Of a stretch of DNA of 64,000 nt, positions 47,401 to 57,450 are shown piece by piece. The notes beneath the pieces are model-generated. The model was not told the origin of the DNA and did no database searches. It saw nothing but the letters and a program-made list of their open reading frames with translations. Made by a program: the position numbers and the translations under genes. The first letter of the stretch is position 1; each line of letters begins with the position of its first letter. Origin of the DNA: Patella vulgata (Eukaryota > Mollusca > Gastropoda > Patellidae); the NCBI RefSeq assembly GCF_932274485.2, contig NC_065887.2, positions 9,334,001-9,398,000 of the forward strand, written 5' to 3'.

Positions 47401-50400
47401 ATATCGCAGGCTATATTGTAGTTGACAAGTGCTTGTATAGTGTTAAATTAATCTCATTTAACGAATACAATAAATACACAACACAACGAAATTTCTCATA
47501 TGATATAAAAATGACGAATTAGTAACGAAATAACCAATCTTAAAATGGTAATACAAGATTGATTCTTATTAGGCTAATGGACAGTTTTGTTTTCATGTTT
47601 ATTCTTAACCCGTTGAAGAAAACTTTATATAACGAAGTGCCTGATATAACGAAATAAGTTAGTAACTGGTGTAACGAACGAAACTACTTATTTAAGTAAT
47701 TTGTTAAATAACGAAAAACAAATCTTGGAAAATTTCCGATTCTTTTTGACAAGTAGGCAGTTTTGTTCTCATGTGCGCGAATACACCAGGGGCCTGTTTC
47801 ACGAAACTTTAACTAAGATAAAATCCAAATTTTAGTAATTTGATTGGATAATATTAGATTGATTTTAGTGCTTAGCCAATCAAAATTGAAGTATCTACTA
47901 AAATTTGGATTTTATCTTTAGTTAAAATTTCGTGAAACAGGGCCCAGCTGTGTATTTTTAACGTAATATAAGTTATGACTGTTTAATGTTTCCATTACGT
48001 TTTATTGATTTTATGACGTTATCTTTGATGCCATTCTATCTAGCCAATTAACTGTAAACACAGTTTATGTTTCTTGTTTTTATCGCCTAAATTATTACTC
48101 GCTCAAGGATACTTTTCAGCACTACACCCCCCCCCCTCCCTTTTCTAAAATAAAATATGTACTTATTGGCCTGCTGGAGCATTGGGGTTTTAAACACACA
48201 ATATATAAATTAGACTATATTATAACAGTGAAATCTGATTAAAATACAGATCTATATTTCGTTTCGTTTTTTTTTATACTTTCGATAGCCTACACTACAT
48301 GAAGATCTGACCGGTTGCAGTAAACGATCGCGTCAGAGGTCGTACGAACGGCATTTGACCCTATGGCGTCAGACATTGATTAATCAATCAGCGTTGACGT
48401 TTCTAGTGGTTTACCCACAGTTCCGTGCACCGCACGCCAATAACTCGCTGTAACAGATCGTTTCATTTGCTAATCCCTCACTTCAGCCCGAAGGCGGGTT
48501 ATATAATAAATCTTCCAGACAGTGTTAAAAACGAAATTTTGAACTATATAAAAACGAAACGAAATAGAGTCTGTGTTTTAATCAGATTGATAACAGTACT
48601 TTGTCTTGAAGCTCTTTCTTTTGGCTAATGAAAATCCAAACACGTCCTTCGTCCTTTGGGAAACTTGATTCTTCCAAGTCCGGGTCAACTTTGGTATAAA
48701 ACGGAGCACCAACAAGTAAATCATCCCAACCATCACCATTAACATCAGCTGAACACAGAACAGACCCGAAATAAGACCCCATGGAATCCTGTAAACACAA
48801 AAACAGACCCGAAATAAGACCCCATTGAATCCTGTAAACACAAAAACAGACCAGAAATAGGACTCCATTGAAGTCAGTAAACACAAATCAGAACGGCAAA
48901 AAGACCCCATTGGAACCCACAAACGCAACAACAGGCCCGAAATAAGACGCTCATTGAAACGTGCAACAACAGACCGGAAATAAAGACCGCCCACAAAGTT
49001 GGAGGGACGGTCGAGCCCCGGACCTTCTGTCTAATGATTTTGTGTCCTACTCACTGAGCTACAGCGACTCATGTTTGATAATCAGAACAAAAAAGTAAAA
49101 AAAAATCAAATCAAGAATGTCAATTGTTAATTAATATAGAGTTGTCTCCCTTACTTTATCTGGACAACTAAGCTCCAATAACTGAATGACTTGGTTCCCA
49201 GCAATTCTTTCAAACAACATAACCTGAAAAATGAAAACACTCCGTCCATTTGGTTTCGTTGTAAAGTTAAATTCTCGAATACATAGAGAATCTCCAACCA
49301 GTACTTTTTGATATCAAAAAATATCAACACAAGTTGATAAGGTTACATAAAACGATGCTCTGCCGAGTTTTATTTTTACTTTATCAACGAGTGCTGATAT
49401 TTTTTGATATCAAAAAAGACGAGTAGGAGATTTTATTTATCACCCAATCCCTTCTTACATGCACATAGATAAATATAATTCTTTGCTGTAGATTTCACTT
49501 TTACTGAACATTACGGCGTAGTGATACATTATTTTTGTCACAGCAATTCAACCATTGCAAAGTCCTTTATATTGACCCAGTGTTTCCATAGTATTACTTA
49601 CTCGACCTGTATGATTAAATCTTGGTGCCCCAGCAGCAAAACATATCCTTTTGTTAGAACAAAAACGGCCTCCCACAACAGCATAACCTACGTAAAGAAA
49701 GTTTGTAACTTAAATGATTGACATAAACGATTAAGGATCTAAAGACATCGAATCGAAATATCTAAATCTTCGCTCACGGCGAGGATGAGGTGGTCGTACT
49801 TCAACGATCAATTTTACCCTTTTTGATTTATTGTTTTTATTTTAGAATTATGCAAAAATTATCTATCAGATATTTTTTTGTTTTGAAGCTGTAACGTATT
49901 TTCAAAATTTACTTTCAACATTTCGAGAAAGTACGTTTTTAGCAGCACAAAAGAAGAACGAAGATGTCCCTCGTATATATCACTGGGCGGGAATATTTCC
50001 GCAGTGCTTCCCTATACCAACCAATACCACCTCATTATTGTGAGTACTTTAATTTCAGTCAAAATACTCTGAACCGAGATTTTAGCCTAACCTCGATCAT
50101 CATTACTAAAGTCGGTACAATAAAAAAACATAGTCTTCATTATTCATTTCATGATTTAATTATGAATGGAAGTCGAAAAGCAAATCGAAAGCTAATCCAA
50201 TAAACAACGCAGGCTATCGATGTCATCGAGAGTTGATTATGGTTTGGATCAGTTAATTAATGTCTAATTAATAATTTAGATAACATTTCAGGCCTAAAGA
50301 TAGACCCGCAGTAGGCAGATTTAGCTCTTGCATAATGCATGTTTAAGCGCAGCGCCAAGCATTATGATTGACTACTGATTCCCTAAACTAATATTGGTTG

Positions 50401-53400
50401 ATTGAGTCACGGTAGCTAAGTAAGTAAGGCGCCGAAGTACTTACACAGGCCGCCCCTGGAGATTTTCCACTTTGGTATCCACTTCTCAGTGATACAGGAC
50501 GAACAACAATCCATCGTTCAGATAGTATCCCTGGTACTTAAAATTCAATGAATATTAGACGGACACGAGACTGTCTGGACAAAGCGAAACTAAAAACTAT
50601 CAATGAAAATCGTACTGTAAACTGTCAAACTGTTCAGAAACAATCCACGATCTTTCCAAGATTTTCTTATACGCCTATTATCTACTTACCTAGATTATCG
50701 TTCATCTTTTGTTTTTGTCTTGGAATATCTACTATTGAATCTTCGTAGTTACCTCCCTTTATTACAGCAAATCCACCTGCAATTCAAAAAGTTGTCATTA
50801 CATAAAGACCGGTAGTCGCTCATTCTATAAATCACCGATAACTAGGAATGAAAGGTTGTGGACAGTTAATGGTGCTGATATAGCACATCCAGGTGGTGAA
50901 ATAGACTGACGTCAGTTTTCTCCCAATAATGCCGGTGGTTAAGCCGCCTAAAAAAACATTATGTTAGATATAAGACTAGAAATACTTACCTCTCCAGGAG
51001 TTCAGACCTGGAGCACCGAGTACATATGTTTCTGACTGGAACTAAATATATATGTATATGTTAAATAATCAGTTCCAGTATATTATAGCCGTGAAGAAAT
51101 TACATATACTAATCAACAGCTTTAATATTCACAATTCAAAGAACCGAATCAAAATATCAACGTTAGTTAATCTTTCGGTTTGGATTCAACCGGATTATAG
51201 AGAGGTCAATCAGTAGATTTTAGTGAAAATTTTCACCACATCCCATATATCGTCAACGGTTGTTAATCCGCCACTTTGGATTCAACGGTATTATATAGAG
51301 GCCTATCAATAGATTTCAGTAAAAATTGTAGGTGGTGTTGGATAGTTTTGACCACATCCCATATATCGTCTGTAGTGGACACTGGATGTTGACAAACTTT
51401 GAATTCCACATATCTTTGTAAATACTAAACAGAATTTAACCATTTTGTACTGCTTGTCCTGTTAGTGAAGTTTACAGGGGATTAAAAAGCCAGAAATGAC
51501 AACCAAATACACTGAATTCAGTGGAATTAAAAAGCTAAAGATAAAACATTTCGTTTATTGTTGCCACTGCTGAAAGATGGCGTCCACTCCCAAATGAAGA
51601 TCGTTTCGTGATGCCAAAACTATCAACACAGTAAAAAGTAAAAACCAAAAATATGAGGATCTGTTATGAACTAGACGAGTATTAAGTTTGCTATATTTAA
51701 ATTTCAAATGAAATCTTAACGATTTAGTGCTAATACGGACTGTTGTTTCCCTTACCTCTAACGAGTCACATGAAAATCCGGATTCAGCCATACCCTGTAC
51801 GAATCCAAGCTTCGTATCCGCATATTTCGATTCATTTTCCACTGGTAAAGAGCTGTTGACTTCGGATCTAAGGTCTGTATTGGTAATAATACATCGACCC
51901 GTAACAAAGGCCTGTTGTTTAAACCTTACGTCCTTCCATCTTGGTGCACACATCTGCGATAGATTGGGAAATAAACACATATATTTCATTTCATTTCGAA
52001 CAGCACTTTGACGTTTTCAATGTCTTATATTGAATTGGAAGCTGTAAACGGGGGCCACCGTGACTTGCTGAGTAAGATGCTGTTCGATCCCTGCGTTGGC
52101 CAAGAAAGTTCATCGGGTTTCCCTCATAATTCCACCTTGTCAGTGATGCAGGACGGAGGCCCTGATAAGGGTCAACGTATAGTCGTCCGGTTTAGACGAA
52201 AACCCGAGGTCCCGTGTACACATTGGCGTGCAGTAAAAGAACCCTCGACAGCTGGAATTCGATGTAGGAGGCTGTAGTGCCGCTGTACGAACACAATTCT
52301 CCTCATAGCTCACTGCATGACGTATGGGCGTCACCATTAGTCCATTCGGAGTAGAACAGTAGAATATTAAACCTCATGTCATTTCATTTCCAAACATTAA
52401 ACAATTTGGAGCAGTGAATACCCTGGACCACTATCATCTCTAAACTATCCGTTTATTACAATTGCACAAAAAGTGACACATGGCTGACCCCTGGCGAATA
52501 GTATGTAGATCCTAACGTCTGGTTTTAAAATATAATAACAATAATAATGACGGATGCCATACACGAAGCAGGCCGTTGTATCATAAGGTCTGTAATTGAG
52601 TCAACTAGAGTTGTTTCGATTACCCGGTTTTACGTGACAAGGAGAAGGGTCGCCTGTTCAACTTCATGGGTTTTCTCCGGGTCCTCCGATTTCCTCCCAC
52701 TGCTAAAGACCCCTACGCGAAAGCGAATTATTGAAATTAAATTGAACCACATGTTAGTCCTGAAATGACCAAGTTTGTGGACGTTAACCCACCCCTCTCT
52801 CTCTCTCTCTCTCTCTTTTTTTTAATTGATATACATGGATATTTTTGTTATTATTTAAACCGAATAATCTGTTCCCCGGTTGATAATTTGATACGTCATA
52901 CATATAAAAGATATAAATATATACCTACCAAAATTTTGGAATTGGATATCTGATTCACGCAACTTCCAAATCCTTCCATTGTTATAGGATATACGGGTGG
53001 ATGGATTGAATATGTCCTCCCTATCGAATAAGATTTAGATAAACATTACATGTTGTTCTTTTTCTGTGTTATTATTGTTATTTTTAATCGGCAAAATGTT
53101 CCAAAAGCCAAGTGCTGTCCAAAAGTGTCGGTCTTTTTGTTTTATGTTATTTATACACAAGGTGGGCGGAGTTTGGTGACTGTTGAGTTTGGACAGACTA
53201 TCTGGTATTATCGAATTGTGTTTTGAAAGTAGCCTGCTTACGTATCACAATGTTATTTATAAAAGATCCGGTGTCTAGGTGAGTATATAAATGGGGTTTA
53301 AAGTCCTACTGTTCTGCTCTGATTGGGTTAAAGGACAATATTGGTGCCAGTCATTATCACATATGTGATAGAGCTGGTTAAACACATTCCAAATATAATT

Positions 53401-54672
53401 TTAACACAGAGATCATCGCTACGATAGCTGAATAATACAGGTTTCCTGAATCGGAAGTGACGAACGCCAAAGGAAAACACGATAAATCCCTCTATATAAC
53501 TGACTGATGTGACGAGTGATAACAGTTACATCCCACTTCTACTCGTTGCCACTGGCAACCTTTGATAAAACTGTCCTGTTTAATTGCAATACATGCTTAA
53601 AAGTATCCGTGTATCAGAAATGTACAGAAAGAGTTCTGATCATTTCTGATACACGGATACTTTTATACCGTTTTAGATATCTGTCAAGCAACAAGTAGCG
53701 GACGTTTAGTCCGACCCAGATCGCAATTGATAACGAGGCTCTAACCAATGTACATGAAACAACTAGTCAAATTCATAGTAACAAAACAAAATGGGGGGAA
53801 CTACATGGCAGTTCAAAACATATACAATGACATTAAATGAACATAACAACATATTACAAAAATCAATTATTATACATACCAATTGGCATCTATTTCATAA
53901 TTTGGTTTGATTTATATTAATATGCAAAATATATAAATTAGAATATTGAATAATTATTTTAATTAATTGTGATGATCGAAGGCGCAGTTTTCTTGCTGGA
54001 CACTTCACAGGCATTGAAAATAAGCAGGATGAAAAAAAAAGCCTAGAAAGTCATAAACTTTATTACAAATAAATTTCAACGGAAGAACCATCCGCCGATG
54101 CATACTTTCACCAGGAATGACCCACGTTTCGCATTTCCTTTACACTACATTTAATAATATCGCAGTCCTCTACGCCATAGACATTGTTTTGACGATCTGG
54201 TCTAAACAAACACGTGATTGTATCATAGCAAGACGCACGTGTAAATACTACTCAGGTCGTCTCTCCACTGCGAAATCATTCTACCATGAAATGTAACGTG
54301 AGGCTCAGAAAGGGATAAATAATGAAAGAACAGAAAGTATTTGTCACTTTTCGGTTGAAACGACTCGATAATAAATACTATTTTTCACATTTTGCTTCAC
54401 AATACTCGATAGAAATGTGATGTAAGTAACTTATTAGCACCTTTCCTCGGTGTATCGGTGAATATCAGGACAGTTTTGGTCGGGAGTCGCCTCGGCTCCG
54501 CCTCGGCTGGGCCCCTCGACCAAAACTGTCCTGATATTCACCGATACACCTCGGAAAGTGTGCTAATAACTACTACATACACGGCCGAATTTCTGCTCAC
54601 TAATAATTCCTTCCAAGACCAAAGTTGCTATATGGGACTGTAAGAGGATACCTGACAATTCAATAAAGTAAT

Positions 54673-54714
<42 letters not shown>

Positions 54715-56582
54715 GTATTGTAATGCACGGACTTTTTCTGTTTTTCTTTCGTGTTCTCTTATCTAGTGTCAGTCAATTCTTTTTATGAATTGTCAGATAT
54801 CCTCTCACAGTCTCACACAACAACTTTTGGTCTTCGAAGGAATTAGTGAGCAGAAATTCGGCCGTGTATCTGTTATCAGTCGTCACATCAGTCAGTTATA
54901 TAGAGGTATGACTCGTGTTTTCCTTTGGCGTTCGTCACTTCCGATTCAGGAAACTTGTATTACTCAGCTATCGTAGCAATGATCTCTGTGTTAAAATTAT
55001 ATTTGGAATGTGTTTAACCAGCTCTATCACATATGTTATAATGACTGGCACCAATATTGTCCTTTAAGGAAGGCCGACACACGCAATAGAGTTTACTATG
55101 AAGGACAATTTGCCAGGATACCGACATTACGACCTACCCTTATATCTAATTCTAACTACAAGGGGTCTTATACGTGCAAGTCAGTGTGCACACGGGACTA
55201 GGTTGTTCCATGCCAGGCACCATATCAAATATTGGTCTGTATCAATCAATATTGGTGTTGTTATCTTGCAATGAAATTATCAGATCCTTATATTCAATAT
55301 CCAAGATATTATCAACATTTTAAAATCATTACACAAGTCGTGTATTGTATGGTTTCGGGTGCCATTTGTAATGAACAAAGAAAAACGTACCCTACAATAC
55401 AGAGTTGTTATTTTGCCGTGCAATTATGGGGTCCTAATATTCAATATCTAAATATCTATGACATTATCAACATTTTAAAATCACTACACAAGTCGTGTAT
55501 TCTATGGTTTCGGGTGCCATTTGTAATGAACAAAGAAAACATATCTTATAATGTAGATGTAATTCGTAATAGCTGATTCACAAACGACAAAATAATTACT
55601 ATGAAACGTTGACTGTACTTACCAGTACCGGGATTATAAAATCTTGAACATTCCCCCTCGTCACTTGTATCACATATATACACACTACCTGTTCTATTAA
55701 CACCACTTCCGGTATCATCATTTGGCGCCCCTACTAACAATCTGAAACAATTGATAAACAATAAGTAGCATATCCATTACTACTGGGGAGTGGGGTTAGG
55801 TGGGGTGTAGACATACTAACATGTAGATTGATCTGTTATCTGTGTATGGACGGCAGTTTTCCATATTTATTTCAGATACAAAGGCTATCTATATGCAAAC
55901 TCCTCCTGTTATGAGGGAAATGTTGCGAAGAGCAGCGCTACGACCGACTCTTTATATCGGATTCCAACTGCCGGGGATCCTTTTACGTACACTTCAATGT
56001 GTATAAGGGACCTGCCCATTTTAGGTATGTAGGGTGATAGTGAAGCTGGGAGTGGTAGAACCTCGTGCGACACTATATTGATCCTCACCCTCATATTAGT
56101 ATTGTATTAGTATTAATGTTAGTATTAGTGTTGTATTAGTATTATAGAATGATAGTATTAGTATTATATTAGTATTTTATTAGTATTACCATTAGTATTA
56201 GTATAATCATTAGTATTAGTATTAATTTTAGTATTGTATTAGTATTATCATATTAGTATTAATGTTAGTATGAGTTTTGTATTACTATTAGTATTATATG
56301 AGTATAGTATTAGTATTAGCATTATATTAGTATTAGTATTAGTATTAGTATATTAATATTAATATTAGTATTATATTAGTATAATCCAATCCCTTTTAAC
56401 ACTTACCTTATACCATCTTGGTTTCTTGTTAGGACTGTTGTATATCCAAAATAGCTTGTTTTTGGTCCACTAAATATTCTGGCTTGATCCGTGTCAATAT
56501 TATACGATAAAACACTCCCAATACACAGGCAAATTATACACACAATTATAAAACTTAAAATGGTGAATAGTTTGACACTCAT
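35344..56582 (-). CDS. Integrin alpha subunit, complete, 21 coding exons
   Basis: Exons: 56582-56407, 55741-55623, 53020-52929, 51953-51756, 51035-50990, 50776-50690, 49687-49602, 49223-49155, 48788-48600, 46585-46477, 45419-45237, 44416-44213, 42983-42826, 41835-41704, 40619-40138, 39139-38953, 38337-38053, 37018-36899, 36537-36445, 35974-35858, 35451-35344. All phases fit; 3240 nt with stop, 1079 residues. Order: signal peptide (1 to about 26); beta-propeller with FG-GAP blades (LLVGAPNDD, CAPRWKD, YVLGAPG) and Ca-binding loops DVNGDGWDDLLVGAP, GDVNGDGIDD and LDVDDNGYPD; thigh and calf region with many N-glycosylation sites; a Thr-rich stretch at about 864-903; a furin-type site SRRRRQ at about 914-919; a transmembrane helix in exon 20; and the cytoplasmic CGFFKRKKK tail. 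There is no inserted I domain, as in most invertebrate alpha chains. It would pair with a beta chain at the cell surface for adhesion. The ligand class (laminin-, RGD- or collagen-type) cannot be told from the motifs. Confidence 0.95.
35640..35850 (+). mobile_element. S1 SINE 3' part ending beside the integrin exon 20 donor
   Basis: S1 body with a (CATT)n tail. The tail stops about 8 bp from the donor of the transmembrane exon (exon end 35858). Confidence 0.7.
36150..36350. repeat. Degenerate repeat, unit about 25 bp
   Basis: Units with AAGTAATTTCTATGTGG and GATCTC or GATATC words. Confidence 0.65.
36587..36898 (-). repeat. Tandem repeat of the integrin exon 18 end plus donor, unit about 44 bp
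   Basis: Several units each carry TATTAAAGATCTCCCC, TTCAAG and the donor-like GTAATCTAACT. A longer duplicate (36735-36847) contains most of exon 18 but lacks its acceptor. Confidence 0.85.
36899..37018 (-). other. Integrin exon 18, source of the adjoining tandem repeats
   Basis: 40 codons starting DCNNYFCDDMLCKLPG, the Cys-containing calf-2 segment. Its end and donor (CCTTCAAG then GTAATC) recur as repeats at 36587-36898, and a partial second copy lies at 36735-36847. Confidence 0.8.
37025..37600. repeat. Minisatellite, unit about 60-64 bp, about nine copies
   Basis: Units with AATAAACAACAGAT, ACAATAACAATATCCAG and ATTAAAGC words. Fills the intron just upstream of exon 18. Confidence 0.9.
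38053..38337 (-). other. Integrin exon 17: Thr-rich mucin-like stretch plus RRRR furin site
   Basis: 95 codons. Residues about 864-903 are dominated by Thr and Ser with two similar TTTTTAG blocks, a likely O-glycosylated segment. It is followed by APSRRRRQ, the position where many integrin alpha chains are cut into heavy and light chains. Confidence 0.8.
38690..38920 (+). mobile_element. Degenerate S1 SINE
   Basis: GGACAGAGGGCCTGACAAGGA and a CCCCATTTCATTTTA-like end, with an internal duplication. Ends about 30 bp from the exon 16 donor. Confidence 0.5.
39320..39712 (+). mobile_element. Diverged S1 fragment followed by a full S1 SINE
   Basis: The full copy 39449-39712 has the tRNA-like head and CATTT tail; a diverged S1 piece precedes it. 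Confidence 0.7.
40760..41025 (+). repeat. Tandem array of the S1 SINE tail, unit about 60 bp, four copies
   Basis: Each unit has AATTCATTATCCCAGTCG or a close variant, a GTAGGACGTTA-like segment and CCCCATTTCAT. Confidence 0.75.
41316..41640 (+). mobile_element. S1 SINE, full length
   Basis: Head, body with a small deletion, long CATTT tail. In the integrin intron about 60 bp from the exon 14 donor. Confidence 0.8.
42000..42600. other. Integrin intron, no exon seen
   Basis: AT-rich DNA. Part near 42320-42400 resembles the direct repeat at 55258-55552. Confidence 0.35.
42616..42792 (+). mobile_element. S1 SINE, short internally deleted copy
   Basis: Head GAGCCACGTTGGCTCAGTGA and tail joined over a large internal deletion. 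Ends about 33 bp from the exon 13 donor. Confidence 0.65.
43046..43830 (+). mobile_element. S2 V-SINE split by a 601-bp DNA element
   Basis: V-SINE head and core at 43046-43208; the 3' end resumes at 43810 (TTGTGTCGAGTGAACG). Confidence 0.65.
43209..43809. mobile_element. 601-bp non-autonomous DNA transposon
   Basis: Inverted ends AGAGACTTTTGGCAAGC and GCTTGCCAAAAGTCTCT with further matching sub-terminal sequence (GTATCGCGTATCCGTAT); 3-bp ATT flanks. Confidence 0.75.
43831..43915. repeat. Two-copy direct repeat, unit about 40 bp
   Basis: AAAATCTATGGAAAACC... occurs twice in a row. Confidence 0.8.
44480..44690 (-). mobile_element. S1 SINE, diverged
   Basis: Reversed S1 body with poly-G expansion near 44638. 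Confidence 0.6.
44719..45123. mobile_element. TTAA-bounded MITE family, longest copy (405 bp)
   Basis: TTAA at both ends. Left end TTAAACATACATGATGC and right end CATAATGTATCTTTAA are imperfect inverted repeats. Confidence 0.7.
45520..45945. repeat. Minisatellite, unit about 19-20 bp
   Basis: Units of AATATGACACTTTAGTTAC type, more than 15 copies, in an integrin intron. Confidence 0.85.
46005..46120 (-). mobile_element. S2 V-SINE fragment, degraded
   Basis: Reversed core (TAGGGGTCTTTAGCAGTGGG and neighbours) only. Confidence 0.55.
46720..47000. repeat. Minisatellite, unit about 55 bp, five copies
   Basis: Units with GTAGCTTTCATT, CTTTCTAT, AATATATATC and AGTCTAGTGGAG. Confidence 0.85.
47139..47415. 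mobile_element. TTAA-bounded MITE family, truncated copy
   Basis: TTAAAGATACATTATGG end intact; the other end is lost in the middle of the element. Confidence 0.6.
47789..47945. mobile_element. 157-bp foldback MITE, copy 2
   Basis: Same length as 551-707 and nearly identical; starts GGGGCCTGTTTCACGAAA. Confidence 0.8.
48231..48589 (+). mobile_element. Mutator-like MITE, copy 3, at the integrin exon 9 donor
   Basis: Ends AAATCTGATTAAAATAC and TTTTAATCAGATTG. 9-bp duplication ATAACAGT(G/A) at 48222-48230 and 48590-48598. The second duplicate overlaps the splice donor (GT at 48599-48598). Confidence 0.85.
48789..48990 (-). repeat. Tandem repeat of the integrin exon 9 acceptor and exon start, unit about 43 bp
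   Basis: Three to four decaying copies of the segment reading TTTACAG then GATTC(C/A)ATGGGGTC on the minus strand, running upstream of the real exon. Confidence 0.8.
49302..49424. repeat. Inverted repeat with CTTTTTGATATCAAAAAA ends
   Basis: Arms containing TTTTTGATATCAAAAAA at both sides of an AT-rich middle. MITE-like. Confidence 0.6.
50072..50346. mobile_element. TTAA-bounded MITE family, truncated copy
   Basis: Shares CCTCGATCATCATTACTA and the CATAATGCATGTTTAA end with other copies. Confidence 0.65.
50405..50560 (+). mobile_element. Degenerate S1 SINE
   Basis: tRNA-like head GGTAGCTAAGTAAGTAAGG and weakly matching body. Confidence 0.45.
51165..51500 (+). repeat. Dispersed repeat shared with 30289-30515, with an internal duplication
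   Basis: CACATCCCATATATCGTC occurs twice within it, and the 3' half is the inverse of 30289-30515. Confidence 0.6.
52050..52390 (+). mobile_element. S1 SINE, near full length
   Basis: Head GGCCACCGTGACTTGCTGAG, body and CATTT tail. Confidence 0.7.
52546..52816 (+). mobile_element. S2 V-SINE with (CT)n tail
   Basis: Core CTCCGGGTCCTCCGA and CT tail, in the intron about 110 bp from exon 3. Confidence 0.75.
53600..53670. repeat. Hairpin inside the TTAA element
   Basis: AAAAGTATCCGTGTATCAGA and its inverse TCTGATACACGGATACTTTT around a short loop. Confidence 0.75.
54431..54570. repeat. Near-perfect hairpin, arms about 50 bp, GC-rich loop
   Basis: GGTGTATCGGTGAATATCAG and its inverse flank a loop rich in CTCGGC. 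Nested in the TTAA element. Confidence 0.85.
54676..54712. repeat. (AAT)n microsatellite
   Basis: About 12 AAT units at the centre of a second inverted repeat (54580-54665 against 54785-54875). Confidence 0.9.
55258..55552. repeat. Two-copy direct repeat, unit about 150 bp
   Basis: TTATCAACATTTTAAAATCA through ATGGTTTCGGGTGCCATTTG occurs twice. Confidence 0.75.
55905..56025 (-). mobile_element. S1 SINE fragment
   Basis: Reversed central part of S1 only. Confidence 0.6.
56090..56390. repeat. (TTAGTA)n-like low-complexity repeat
   Basis: About 300 bp of TTAGTAT words next to integrin exon 1. Confidence 0.9.
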
Positions 56583-56589
56583 AATGGTC

Positions 56590-57175
56590 GTATTCTATAT
56601 ACAGTTAATAGGTGAATTAAATAATCATAAACTTATAAAAAGAAACATTCACTATACAAATAAATGTTGATCCCCAATATTGAATATCTTCAGTTATTAT
56701 TCTACATGACCCTGTGTTATTACATCGTATCTATGAAATGCACTGTTAAACGAAGCCAGCAGTATATATCATGTGACCTCCTTACTTCCTAGGCGTGCTG
56801 CAGTTACATACGTGATTGAGACTTGATGATCGTAAGCATAGTTGTAACATCTGTCTTTAAAGTGGCTTTTAGTCAAATAATTAAAGACCGAAATAAAGAT
56901 TTACGTAAACCTAATTGAGACAATTTTTTGATGTAAGCTTGCTTTTTCATGAATAACTGGTGTCATTTCTCATCATCAGATTCTTCTCATTTTGCAAGTC
57001 GAATTCGGCAATATTCGTATTTGGGCTACTAGTAAGGATCGATTCAGATATGGTAGTTCTTCTCTCGAACACCCAAGTCTCTAAACACGCCAGAGTTATC
57101 TCAACTTTTTTCTTATCGACGTTATAGTAACCTACGGTTGATTGTATTTGGTTTTTATCTTACGCTGCATCCATC
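56590..57175. other. Upstream region of the integrin gene
   Basis: No exon recognised. The 5' UTR and promoter are expected here; no clear element assigned. Confidence 0.3.
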
Positions 57176-57178
57176 TTG

Positions 57179-57450
57179 AGGTCATTTTCCGGTGTGGTTC
57201 TCCCTTGTCAGTGATGCAGGACGGAGGGTCTGACAAGGATAGCTGTCTAGTCGTGCGGATGGGACGAAAAACCGAGGTCCCGTGTACACATTGGCATGCA
57301 CGAAAAAGATCCCTTGACAGTTGGAATTCGATATAAGAGTAGGCCGTAGTATCCGGTCAAAATTTCCCTCATAGCACACTGTATGGCGTATGCCAGTCTT
57401 CATTCGGAGCAGAACAGTAGAACGTTAAACCCCATTTCATTTAATTCCAT
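57179..57450 (+). mobile_element. S1 SINE, 5'-truncated
   Basis: S1 body from TTTTCCGGTGTGGTTC to the CATTT tail. Confidence 0.75.

Larger units (their letters stand above)
53332..55063. mobile_element. 1.7-kb TTAA-inserted DNA transposon with terminal inverted repeats over 200 bp
   Basis: Both ends read AGGACAATATTGGTGCCAGT, flanked by TTAA (53328-53331, 55064-55067). Inverted arms extend past 200 bp. The interior has no transposase but nested hairpins and (AAT)n. The TTAA target is typical of piggyBac-type integration (inference). Confidence 0.85.
53288..55215 (-). mobile_element. S1 SINE split by the TTAA-ended transposon
   Basis: S1 3' part (53288-53327) continues at 55064-55215 with the next part of S1. 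Confidence 0.75.
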
